The notes under the pieces: generated by a model | The model's input: the letters and a program-made list of their open reading frames with translations, nothing else | Told to the model about the DNA's origin: nothing | Databases searched by the model: none | Position numbers and translations under genes: made by a program | Source of the DNA: Nocardia beijingensis NBRC 16342 | GTDB taxonomy: Bacteria; Actinomycetota; Actinomycetes; Mycobacteriales; Mycobacteriaceae | Length of the DNA: 64,000 nucleotides | Assembly: GCF_001612785.1 (NCBI RefSeq) | Contig: NZ_BDBC01000032.1 | Location: 124,001 to 188,000, forward strand | Direction of reading: 5' to 3' | Part shown: piece by piece, positions 51,329 through 58,984 of the stretch | Layout: each line of letters starts with the position of its first letter | Position numbering within the stretch: position 1 is the first letter of the stretch

Positions 51329-52792
51329 GTGGACCATTCACGAGCTCCTCTCCTGGAAGCGCTTGCCGACTATCACCGGCTGGGCCGCTACGGCTTCACA
51401 CCCCCCGGACATCGGCAAGGCCGCGGAACCGACGAACGCGTCCTCAACGTGATCGGCCGGGACGCCTTCGCCTCCGACGTCCTGGCCACCGCGGGGTTGG
51501 ACGACCGGCTCTCGCGCGGCGGCTACCTGTCGCGCGCGGAGGCGCTGATGGCCGACGCGGTGCGGGCGGAATCGGCGTTCTTCTCCACCTGCGGCAGTTC
51601 GCTGTCGGTCAAGGCGGCCATGATGACGGTGGCAGGCGGGCAGGACGGCGGCCTGCTCGTGGCGCGCGACAGCCACAAATCGGTGGTCGCCGGGCTGATC
51701 TTCTCCGGCGTCCAGCCGCGCTGGATCACCCCGCGCTGGGACGCCGAGATGCACTTCGCGCACCCGCCCTCGCCGTGGCAGGTGGCCGAGGCGTGGGACG
51801 CGCACCCCGACGCCGCGGGCGCGCTGATCGTGAGCCCGAGTCCCTACGGCACCTGCGCGGACATCGCAGGCATCGCCGAGGTCTGCCACGAGCGGGGGAA
51901 ACCGCTCATCGTCGACGAGGCGTGGGGCGCGCATCTGCCGTTCCACGACGACCTGCCGACCTGGGCGATGGACGCGGGCGCCGACCTCTGCGTGGTCAGC
52001 GTGCACAAGATGGGCGCCGGTTTCGAACAAGGCTCGGTGTTCCACCTGCAAGGCGATCTGGTGGACCCGATCCGGCTCAGCGAATGCGCCGATCTGCTGA
52101 TGACCACCAGCCCGAACGTGCTGGTCTACGCCGCGCTCGACGGATGGCGCAGGCAGATGGTCGAGCGCGGACAGGAACTGCTCGGTGCCGCGCTGCACAC
52201 GGCCGAACAGGCGCGGCGACAGCTCGCCGAGATCCCCGGCATCACGGTGCTCGAAGACGAACTGCTCGGCGCCGAAGCCTCGCACGACCTCGACCGGTTG
52301 CAGGTCCTCATGGACGTCTCCGGCACCGGGGCCAGCGGCTATCAGGCCGCCGACTGGCTGCGCGAGCATCGCCGCCTCGATCTGGGATTGAGCGATCATC
52401 GCAGGCTGCTGGCCACCTTGTCGCTCGCCGACGACAAGGACACCGTCGACACGCTGGTCGACGGCGTCGCCGCGTGGCGCGATCAGCTGACCGATCCGCA
52501 GCCGCCCCGCATCCAGCTGCCCTCGCCCGAGGACTTGCAGCTGGAGTCGGTGATGCTGCCGCGCGACGCGTTCTTCGGCCCGGTGGAGACGGTGGACGCG
52601 CGGGACGCCGTGGGCCGGATCGCCGCCGAGCAGCTCACCCCCTACCCGCCGGGCATTCCGGTGGTAGTGCCCGGTGAGCGCATCGATGCCGCCGTCGTCG
52701 ACTACCTGCGCACCGGGCTGGACGCGGGCATGAACGTGCCCGACGCATCCGACGCCCGGCTGCGCACGATCCGGGTCGTCGCCCGCGAGTGA
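51329..52792 (+). CDS. PLP-dependent decarboxylase/aminotransferase (Orn/Lys/Arg decarboxylase family)
   Basis: A 487-residue fold-type-I PLP enzyme of the Orn/Lys/Arg decarboxylase major-domain family. The cofactor lysine is Lys227 in SVHKMGAG; FFSTCGSSLSVKAA binds the phosphate, and IVDEAWGAH holds the ring-facing Asp. The C-terminal domain ending PYPPGIPVVVPGE is diagnostic of the decarboxylase group. A TAGGCG element lies 6 nt before the GTG. The reaction is probably decarboxylation of a basic amino acid; the exact one is unknown. Confidence 0.88.
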   Translation: MDHSRAPLLEALADYHRLGRYGFTPPGHRQGRGTDERVLNVIGRDAFASDVLATAGLDDRLSRGGYLSRAEALMADAVRAESAFFSTCGSSLSVKAAMMTVAGGQDGGLLVARDSHKSVVAGLIFSGVQPRWITPRWDAEMHFAHPPSPWQVAEAWDAHPDAAGALIVSPSPYGTCADIAGIAEVCHERGKPLIVDEAWGAHLPFHDDLPTWAMDAGADLCVVSVHKMGAGFEQGSVFHLQGDLVDPIRLSECADLLMTTSPNVLVYAALDGWRRQMVERGQELLGAALHTAEQARRQLAEIPGITVLEDELLGAEASHDLDRLQVLMDVSGTGASGYQAADWLREHRRLDLGLSDHRRLLATLSLADDKDTVDTLVDGVAAWRDQLTDPQPPRIQLPSPEDLQLESVMLPRDAFFGPVETVDARDAVGRIAAEQLTPYPPGIPVVVPGERIDAAVVDYLRTGLDAGMNVPDASDARLRTIRVVARE

Positions 52793-52825
52793 ACGAAACA
52801 TCTCGATGCTCAGGAGGTTTCCCCC

Positions 52826-53437
52826 ATGGCCGGACCGACCGCGCTCGCCTTGGTGTGCACGCTGAAGAAGTCACCCGCCGAATCCAGCAGCGACCTCATC
52901 GCCCGGCAGGTGCTCGACGAACTGGCTGGGCACGACGTGCAGGGCACGACGCTGCGGGTGGTCGACTACGACGTGCTGCCCGGCGTGACCGCCGACGAGG
53001 GCCCCGGCGACCAGTGGCCGTCGATCCGCGAGCGGATCGCGGCGGCCGACATCCTGCTGATCGCGACCCCCACCTGGGTCGGGCACATGTCGTCGGTGGC
53101 GCAGCGGGTGCTGGAGCGATTGGACGCCGAGCTGTCGGAGACCGACGACGCCGGCCGTCCCGCGATGGTCGGCAAAGTGGCGGCGGTCGCGGTGATCGGC
53201 AACGAGGACGGCGCGCACAAGATCGTCGCCGATCTGTATCAGGGCCTCAACGACATCGGCTTCACCATCCCGGCCCAAGGGTGCACCTACTGGAACGACC
53301 AAGCCATGGGCGGCACCGACTACCAGGATCTGGACTCGGTGCCCAAGGCGGTGGCCTCGGCGACCGGCGCGCTGGCCCGCAACGCCGCACACTTGGCACG
53401 CGTGCTGAACGCCCAGCAGTACCCGCCCGCCGAATGA
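52826..53437 (+). CDS. Flavodoxin-like NAD(P)H-dependent FMN reductase family protein
   Basis: A 203-residue flavodoxin-fold protein. The N-terminal phosphate loop (CTLKKSPAESSSDLIARQ) and ILLIATPTWVGHMSSVAQRVLER match the FMN-binding sites of NADPH-dependent FMN reductases. AGGAGGT sits 7-8 nt before the ATG. It follows the PLP gene by 33 nt and may be in the same transcript. It could supply reduced flavin or reduce quinones. Confidence 0.85.
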   Translation: MAGPTALALVCTLKKSPAESSSDLIARQVLDELAGHDVQGTTLRVVDYDVLPGVTADEGPGDQWPSIRERIAAADILLIATPTWVGHMSSVAQRVLERLDAELSETDDAGRPAMVGKVAAVAVIGNEDGAHKIVADLYQGLNDIGFTIPAQGCTYWNDQAMGGTDYQDLDSVPKAVASATGALARNAAHLARVLNAQQYPPAE

Positions 53438-53510
53438 GCCGATCTCCAGGCCGAATCGGTCGCGGATGATCGCGCCGGCGCCTTCGCGGATGCCGGCGCG
53501 ATCGCCTCGA

Positions 53511-54011
53511 TCAGGCCAGCACCGCGTCCACGGTCTTCTTCAGCGCCGAGGGCTGCGCGGGCGAGGTCGGGGCCTTCTTCCTGAGTTCCTGCATACGCGC
53601 ACCGATCTCCTGAAGCTGCTTGCGCCCCAGCGCTTCCCGCACCTTCGGGAACCACTCGTTCTCCTCCTCGTCGATATGGTGGTCGACGTTCTCGATGAGC
53701 ACGGTGGTCTTGGCGGTGAAGTGCTCGTCGTCGGGCTTCATCGCCGCCAACTCGGTGACCAGCACGTCGGCGACGTGGTGCTCCTCGTAGGACTCCAGGA
53801 TGTCGTCCTCGAGGTCGGGCACGAGTTTGCGCACCTCGGGGTACATGCACTCGTTCTCGAGGTAGGTGTGCACGGTGAGCGCCTCGATGATCTTGTTCAC
53901 CACGTCGGCCTTGGTGCGGGTGGCGTCCTCGCCCGCTTTCTCGAACTCGCGGAAGAGTTTCCGGATCGCCTTGTGGTCGTCGCGAAGCAGCACGATCGCG
54001 TCGGTGGTCAT
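53511..54011 (-). CDS. Hemerythrin HHE domain protein
   Basis: A 166-residue single-domain HHE hemerythrin-like protein. Ligand candidates are in LLRDDHKAIRKLF, TVHTYLENECMYPEV, ESYEEHHVADVL and VDHHIDEEENEWFP, as in the family. AAGGAGA lies 5 nt before the ATG at 54011. The C-terminal 30 residues are Pro/Lys-rich. It converges with the flavodoxin-like gene. With the protein at 44566 this is the second hemerythrin in 10 kb. Confidence 0.9.
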   Translation of the reverse strand: MTTDAIVLLRDDHKAIRKLFREFEKAGEDATRTKADVVNKIIEALTVHTYLENECMYPEVRKLVPDLEDDILESYEEHHVADVLVTELAAMKPDDEHFTAKTTVLIENVDHHIDEEENEWFPKVREALGRKQLQEIGARMQELRKKAPTSPAQPSALKKTVDAVLA

Positions 54012-54148
54012 CGCTTTCTCCTTGCGTCGGGGCCGGTCTCTGCCGACATTCCCGGCGCGGCGCCGCCGAAACCGTGGCCTCCACCCTACGGCCGGACCCG
54101 GCGCCGGTCGTATGGTGGTGAACCGCACACCGCACAGGAAGGTTCCAG

Positions 54149-54637
54149 ATGCCGCACGCGGACGACTACGCGCACGAGCTGGCCGAACTGGCCAAGCAGT
54201 CGGAGATCACCGTCGCGGTCGCCGAATCGCTCACTTCGGGGCGGCTCAGCGCCACGCTGGGCGCGGCGCCCGACTCCTCCGCCTGGTTCCGCGGGGGCCT
54301 CGTCGCCTACAGCACCGAGGTCAAGCGGAGCGTGCTCGGCGTGCCCGACGTGCCGGTGGTATCGCGGCCGGCCGCCGAAGCGATGGCGACAGGTGTCCGC
54401 GACCTGCTGAAAGCGGTTGTCGCCGTGGCGGTCACCGGAGCGGGCGGTCCCGACCCGCAGGACGGGCAGCCGCCGGGTTCGGTGTGGTTCGCGATCGCCA
54501 CCGAGCACGACGTGCGTGCCTGGCACCATCAGTTCGACGGCGAACCCAAGGACGTGCTCGACCAGACCGTCGACCGCGCGTCGGAGTCGCTGCTGGACAC
54601 CGTGCGCGCTCTGCACGCGCGGCGTGCACCGGGCTGA
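54149..54637 (+). CDS. CinA C-terminal-domain (NMN amidohydrolase-like) protein
   Basis: A 162-residue protein equal to the C-terminal domain of CinA (PncC), which hydrolyses nicotinamide mononucleotide to the acid form. VAVAESLTSGRLSATLGAAPDSS starts it (quoted in parts: AESLTSG and APDSS), AYSTEVK and GAGGPDPQDGQPPGSVWF follow. AGGAAGG lies 6 nt upstream of the ATG. It stands alone, without the CinA N-terminal domain. It is divergent from the hemerythrin gene. Confidence 0.9.
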   Translation: MPHADDYAHELAELAKQSEITVAVAESLTSGRLSATLGAAPDSSAWFRGGLVAYSTEVKRSVLGVPDVPVVSRPAAEAMATGVRDLLKAVVAVAVTGAGGPDPQDGQPPGSVWFAIATEHDVRAWHHQFDGEPKDVLDQTVDRASESLLDTVRALHARRAPG

Positions 54638-54644
54638 CGCGCGG

Positions 54645-54854
54645 TCAGGACGAACGGCGATGCCTGCGGTGGCTGGTGTCGCAGAACGGATAGTTCTTCG
54701 AGCGCTTGCACAGGCACAGCGCCACCACGAACCGGTCGGAGCGCAACGTCCGGCCGTCCGCGGTGACGAACTCCACCGGGCCCTCGATCAACGCGGGGCC
54801 GTCCGCGGTGAGTGTCACTCGCCGCCAGTGCTCATTGCCGGATTCGGTCGGCAC
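54645..54854 (-). CDS. CDGSH iron-sulfur domain protein
   Basis: A 69-residue CDGSH-type protein. The [2Fe-2S] ligands fit Cys47, Cys49, Cys58 and His62 (C-x-C-x8-C-D-x2-H). The N-terminal half (EGPVEFVTADGRTL) forms the usual small domain. The ATG at 54854 lies inside the 3' end of the methyltransferase gene (23-nt overlap), so it is co-translated with it. Such proteins carry electrons or iron-sulfur clusters. It is the last gene of a three-gene unit. Confidence 0.9.
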   Translation of the reverse strand: MPTESGNEHWRRVTLTADGPALIEGPVEFVTADGRTLRSDRFVVALCLCKRSKNYPFCDTSHRRHRRSS

Positions 54855-55488
54855 GGATCACCACCAGATCTTCCATTCGCTGGCCGGGACTGATCAGCCC
54901 GGCCGCTTCCAGCCAGTCCGCGCGGCGGCGCAGCACCGGCCCGAACGGCACCGTCGCTCGCGCCACCACGGCGGCCTTCAAGCCCCGCTCGCGCAACTGG
55001 ACGAGGGTCGTATCGGGATCCGACAGCGCCGAATGCACGATCAGGGCGACACCGCGCGGTGTCAGCAGCGTCGGCAGCGCCGAGCACAACTGATCGAGAA
55101 TCGCCCGGCCGTGGGTTCCCGCGTCCCACGCGCGGGCGATGCCGCGACTGTCGGTGCCCGCGGGAGCCGGAACATACGGCGGGTTGGCCAGCACCAGATC
55201 GAAACTGCGCCCGCCGAGCACCGTGGTGAAATCACCACGCAACACCTCGGCCTCGATGCCGCGCAACCGGCAATTCAGCCAGGCCGACACCACCGCGGAC
55301 CTCGACACATCCACCGCGGTCACCCGCGCGGCCCCGGCATAGGCGGCGGCGACGGCCAGAGCGCCGGTGCCGGTACACACATCGACCGCGTGCCCGCCAC
55401 GCGGAATGCCCGCCTCGGACAGGGCACGCACGAGCAACCAGGTATCCAACTGCGGCGGATAGACGCCGGGGGGGCGAATCAACATCAC
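54832..55488 (-). CDS. HemK/MTQ2-type SAM-dependent methyltransferase
   Basis: A 218-residue class I methyltransferase. DVCTGTGALAVAAA is the SAM loop, and NPPY (102-105) marks the glutamine/adenine N-methyltransferase group to which HemK (PrmC) and MTQ2 belong. It lacks the PrmC N-terminal domain. It sits between the HDO-type iron enzyme (28 nt upstream) and the CDGSH protein (overlapping). In relatives this trio recurs, in my recollection. The substrate is not known; a protein Gln is plausible. Confidence 0.88.
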   Translation of the reverse strand: MMLIRPPGVYPPQLDTWLLVRALSEAGIPRGGHAVDVCTGTGALAVAAAYAGAARVTAVDVSRSAVVSAWLNCRLRGIEAEVLRGDFTTVLGGRSFDLVLANPPYVPAPAGTDSRGIARAWDAGTHGRAILDQLCSALPTLLTPRGVALIVHSALSDPDTTLVQLRERGLKAAVVARATVPFGPVLRRRADWLEAAGLISPGQRMEDLVVIRADRIRQ

Positions 55489-55516
55489 TCTGCCCGGATA
55501 GCCAGCTCAGCGCCGC

Positions 55517-56533
55517 TCAATCAGCCACACCCGGCGCGCGGCCCGTCTCCCGCAGCGAACTGCGGCCCGCGCGCCAGGCGCCGAGCACATGATCGGCGAA
55601 GCGGTCCTCGAGCAGATTCGTCACCTGGATGCCGAAAACCACCGACTCGGTCAGCTCCGGTTCCCGCCGCAGCAGGTCACCGATCACGCCGGTGCGCATG
55701 ATCTGCTCGTGCACCGCGTCGGCCTCGACATGCTCACGGAAGAACAGCACGCACGCCGGGTCGGCCTCCAGTCGTTCCAACGCCGCCACCAGACGCTGCG
55801 AACCGGGCGGCGAGGTGATCTCCACCGTGGCGAAATGCCCCACCAGCGCGCCACGCAACGACCGGTGCAGACCGAACAGCGACATCATGTTCACCAGCGC
55901 GAGCATCGGGGCGGGCACCACGTCCAAGTAGTGCAGATATTCCGGATTCAGCCCTGCGCCCGCCAGCAGATCGGCGTACAGCTGCGCGTGCACGCGCTCA
56001 CCGCGCCCACCCCCGAACTCGTCGAACTCCACCGCCACCAGCGACGCCTTCGCTTGGCCGCGCAGCCGGGGAATCGCCCAGGCGTACGGGTCGGCCTCTT
56101 TGTGGTGGTAGATCGAGCGGTGCACGAAGTACTCGCGCATCTGCCACCATTCGCCCTCGTCGCGCAGGAAACGGCTCGGACCCTCCGGGTCGGCGGGGGT
56201 CACCAGCAAGCCGTCGAGTTCGGCGTCCAGATCGGCTCCGCCGGGCACGTCCTCGCGCAGCGCCCGCAGGAATCGCTGTTCCAGCGCGGCGCGCAGACCC
56301 AGCAGACCCGGATCCCACTCCCAGTCGGCGTCGACCGCCGTGAACCCGTGATAGTGCAGCTCGTAGCAGGTGTGCAACGCCAGATGCAGGTCCTCGCCGT
56401 AGGGGTCCGCCGGACCCGGCTCCGGCACCGGACCCCGGCCGGGCGCACCGCGCAACAGCTCCACCACCGCCTCCGACAGCTCGCCGCGCGGGCGCGGCAG
56501 ATCCTGTTTCGGGGCGCCTAACATGACCGTCAT
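55517..56533 (-). CDS. Heme-oxygenase-like (HDO) iron-containing redox enzyme
   Basis: A 338-residue protein resembling the iron-containing redox enzyme family (heme-oxygenase-like diiron oxidases such as UndA, CADD and SznF). The C-terminal 200 residues are the helical bundle. Candidate iron ligands are Glu169, His182, His268 and His275 in SLVAVEFDEF, ERVHAQLY and FREHVEADAVHE. These enzymes use O2 to oxidise amino or fatty acids. It leads the unit with the methyltransferase and CDGSH genes; a TAAGCG element lies 6 nt before the ATG at 56533. The substrate is unknown. Confidence 0.8.
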   Translation of the reverse strand: MTVMLGAPKQDLPRPRGELSEAVVELLRGAPGRGPVPEPGPADPYGEDLHLALHTCYELHYHGFTAVDADWEWDPGLLGLRAALEQRFLRALREDVPGGADLDAELDGLLVTPADPEGPSRFLRDEGEWWQMREYFVHRSIYHHKEADPYAWAIPRLRGQAKASLVAVEFDEFGGGRGERVHAQLYADLLAGAGLNPEYLHYLDVVPAPMLALVNMMSLFGLHRSLRGALVGHFATVEITSPPGSQRLVAALERLEADPACVLFFREHVEADAVHEQIMRTGVIGDLLRREPELTESVVFGIQVTNLLEDRFADHVLGAWRAGRSSLRETGRAPGVAD

Positions 56534-56644
56534 ACCGGTCGCTTACCCCGGCCGAGCGCCCTTATCGCGGCCCCGCCGGAAAGAATGCGGTGGCCGTCCC
56601 CACGCCGCGGGGACGGCCACCGACGAGAAGCACCTGCCGCCGAG

Positions 56645-56980
56645 CTACCCGTTCGCCTTCTTGTACGCCTCGACGACCTCGGCGGAGATCCGTCCCCGCG
56701 CCGAGACGTCGATGCCGTTCTTGCGTGCCCACTCCCGGATCACCGTGGCCTGTTCCCGATCGGTCGCCGACCGCAGGACACCGCCGCGGCCGCGGCGCGC
56801 GCGACCGATCTTGCGGGCATACGGAACCCATTGTTCGAAGAATCCGCGCAACTGACCGGCATTCTCCGCCGACAAGTCCATCTCGTAGGCCACGCCGTCA
56901 ACGGCGAAAGACACGGTTTCCTCGGCCTGAGACTTGCCGTCGTAGTCATCGACCAGTGTCACGACGACCTTGCGTGCCAT
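56645..56980 (-). CDS. lsr2: Lsr2-family nucleoid-associated protein
   Basis: A 111-residue Lsr2 protein, the normal length. The N-terminal dimerisation domain (KVVVTLVDDYDG, AVDGVAYEMDLSA) is followed by a basic linker and the DNA-binding domain, whose RGR hook is in DVSARGRISAEV. Lsr2 bridges DNA and silences AT-rich, foreign genes. The ATG at 56980 has GAAGGGA upstream, and the leader is more AT-rich than average. Confidence 0.94.
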   Translation of the reverse strand: MARKVVVTLVDDYDGKSQAEETVSFAVDGVAYEMDLSAENAGQLRGFFEQWVPYARKIGRARRGRGGVLRSATDREQATVIREWARKNGIDVSARGRISAEVVEAYKKANG

Positions 56981-57729
56981 AGAGATAATCCCTTCGCGGT
57001 TACCGAGCGCGTGCAGTCGAAAAAACAATCGTAGCCAGTAGATAACAGATCGGATCCGCCCGCGGAACACCGGGGTCCCCTGCCGGCGCGCGGAACGCGA
57101 CGCAGCGAACGATTCGCCGCGGGCGGCCGCTGCGCCATCACATAGTGCACGCGCACACGGCCGATCGGCAAACGCCGTCGCGACCGCGCTCCGACGGCGG
57201 CGCGGACCTACCACCTGGCGAAGGAGGCGGAGGCGGGCACTTCCCCACTCCGCGGCGACTCGACACGATCACCGCGGCCGGCAACGACGTCGGCGGAGTC
57301 CCCTGCCGGGCGCGGCTTTCACTGAATCTGAACGATTCCGCAAGGCCGGCTTCGTTGTTCCCGCTTCGGCCGTTTGTGCACACTTCACAGGGGATCGCGG
57401 ATGCGGTCCATATGCGCGGAGCAGAAAGGAGCGGTGGATGAGCAATCGGTGTTCGATGTGCGGCCGCTCGACGCATCGGAAGCGGACCCCGAATCGCGAT
57501 CGGCTGTTGTCGCTGACGTGATTCGCCGCGCCCTCGGCGCGGCACCCGCAATTCCCCGTCCCGGCGTCCGGGTTCGCGCGCACCACGCCGGATCACTCGA
57601 TCCGGCGTAGCCCTCGCCCACCCGGAATCGACGCCATTCCCGCGCCCCGCGTTTCTTTCCGCCGGGCGGCATCGCTGTCGGTGCCGGCGGTCGAATCTCT
57701 CGTGCGAAGAAATATTGGAGTACCCCTTC
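56981..57729. other. Long intergenic region, no convincing gene
   Basis: About 750 nt. The part next to lsr2 is its promoter region. A site AAAGGAG at about 57425 precedes short frames: an ATG frame of 27 codons (SNRCSMCGRS...) and an overlapping GTG frame (DEQSVFDVRPLDASEADP...) of 58 codons. Either could be a small protein, but neither is supported beyond the ribosome site. Confidence 0.35.
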
Positions 57730-58000
57730 CAAACGATCGCGCCGACCGTGTCGCCGCCCGGCTTGGCGCGCAATCGGGCGACCATCACGGGTGCGGAATC
57801 GATGCCGTGCACGCGAACCCACGCGTGGCGAGCGGCAAGGCGGTCCGTCCGGTACCGACACCGAATTCCAGCGCCGCCTCGGCCGCCTCGGCCAGGAAGT
57901 CCACCGCCGGATCGACGACGCTCGGTGCGAACATCGCGGCCGCGGATTCGTCGTAGGTGGCCGCGACCTCCTCGCCGAAATGATCGTCCGTGGGCTGCAC
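57725..58000 (-). pseudogene. Class I SAM methyltransferase, frameshifted and truncated
   Basis: From the GTG at 58000 the frame reads DDHFGEEVAATYDESAAAMF, then LEFGVGTGRTALPLATRG, a clear SAM-binding loop. The expected next strand VHGIDSAPVMVARLRAKPGG appears only in the neighbouring frame, so one nucleotide is lost near 57815. After that, family resemblance ends. The gene keeps an intact leaderless promoter (TAGGGT, 6 nt before the GTG). It probably makes no functional protein. Confidence 0.65.
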
Positions 58001-58006
58001 CCCGGC

Positions 58007-58012
58007 ACCCTA
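58007..58012 (-). promoter_or_regulatory. Leaderless -10 element of the decayed methyltransferase
   Basis: TAGGGT on the minus strand is 6 nt from the GTG at 58000, an intact promoter in front of a broken gene. Confidence 0.45.
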
Positions 58013-58170
58013 GCGCGCCGGAATGCGCTGTCACCGCTCATTTTTCGCACGCGCGAGCCGGGCATCGCCCGACCGCGCCGCCGCGGGCACGGCCCGCTCG
58101 TCGTGCGGATCGGGTGGTTGCGAAGCGACACCATGAGCACAGGGATTCGCCTGTGCCGCTGCGCGATCCG

Positions 58171-58815
58171 TCAGGACGACGGTGCGTCACCGTACACGGT
58201 CAACCAGATGGCCCGGCCCAGCGCCTCCGCGAGCGCGTCGTCGGTGACCCCCGACCCGGAGGAGAAGCTCGCCGCGATCGACCGCTCGACCATCGAGGTG
58301 AGCACGACGGCGGTGGCCTGCGGGTCGATCGCCGGGCTGATCCGGCCCTCGGCCCGGTCCTTCTCCAGCCGCGATCGCACCACCCGCACGAACGAGGCGA
58401 CCCGGCCGCGCCAGTACGCGCCGACGTCGCGGTCGTAGGCGGCCACCTCGCTCAGCGCCAGCAGCAGCGACCGGTGCTCGCGGAAGCCCGCGATCATGGT
58501 GCGCACCGCCGCGACCACACCGGCCTGCCGCTCGGTGTGGTCGGTGATCCACCAGCGCTCGGCGGCCTCGAACAGATCAGCCGTGGCCAGTTCGGCCATC
58601 CGGATCAGCAGCCTGCTCTTGTCCGGGAAGTACCGGTAGAACGTCGATCGCGCCGACTGCGACGCGGCGGCGATCCGGTGCACGGCGATCTCGGTGTAGG
58701 GCGTGCCGTCGGCGAGCAGTTCCTCCACCGCGCCAAGGACACGCCGTTCGAACTCCGCGCGCCGGTCGTCGACCGGTTTCCGCGCGTTCCTGGGCACTCG
58801 GGTCAGCGAGGGCAT
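58171..58815 (-). CDS. TetR family transcriptional regulator
   Basis: A 214-residue TetR regulator. The helix-turn-helix lies around ASQSARSTFYRYFPDKSR (about residues 48-65). The C-terminal domain is helical with GFREHRSLLLALSE. The ATG at 58815 has GAGAGGAG 5 nt upstream. It is divergent from the two-gene FAD operon at 58985, with a perfect palindrome between. Confidence 0.88.
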   Translation of the reverse strand: MPSLTRVPRNARKPVDDRRAEFERRVLGAVEELLADGTPYTEIAVHRIAAASQSARSTFYRYFPDKSRLLIRMAELATADLFEAAERWWITDHTERQAGVVAAVRTMIAGFREHRSLLLALSEVAAYDRDVGAYWRGRVASFVRVVRSRLEKDRAEGRISPAIDPQATAVVLTSMVERSIAASFSSGSGVTDDALAEALGRAIWLTVYGDAPSS

Positions 58816-58942
58816 CCGGCTCCTCTCCGCGGCGCGACGGCCGTCTCGGTCGGCTGTGCCGGTCGGTTGCGTCCCACCATGGCGTCCATTCTGCCGACAC
58901 GGCACCGATGTTGACATTCGGGCGCACACCGCTCACCATCGA

Positions 58943-58959
58943 TCGGACACAGTGTCCGA
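58943..58959. promoter_or_regulatory. Perfect 17-bp operator palindrome
   Basis: TCGGACAC-a-GTGTCCGA is a perfect palindrome lying 26 nt before the first FAD gene and 128 nt before the divergent TetR. It is the likely TetR operator. Confidence 0.65.
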
Positions 58960-58984
58960 GACTATGTGACCGAGGTGTTCGGGC

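Noticed and set aside
57410..57610. Short frames after an AAAGGAG site near 57425.
   Set aside because: Two overlapping frames compete, and neither has family resemblance, so I list them only as a note in the intergenic entry.
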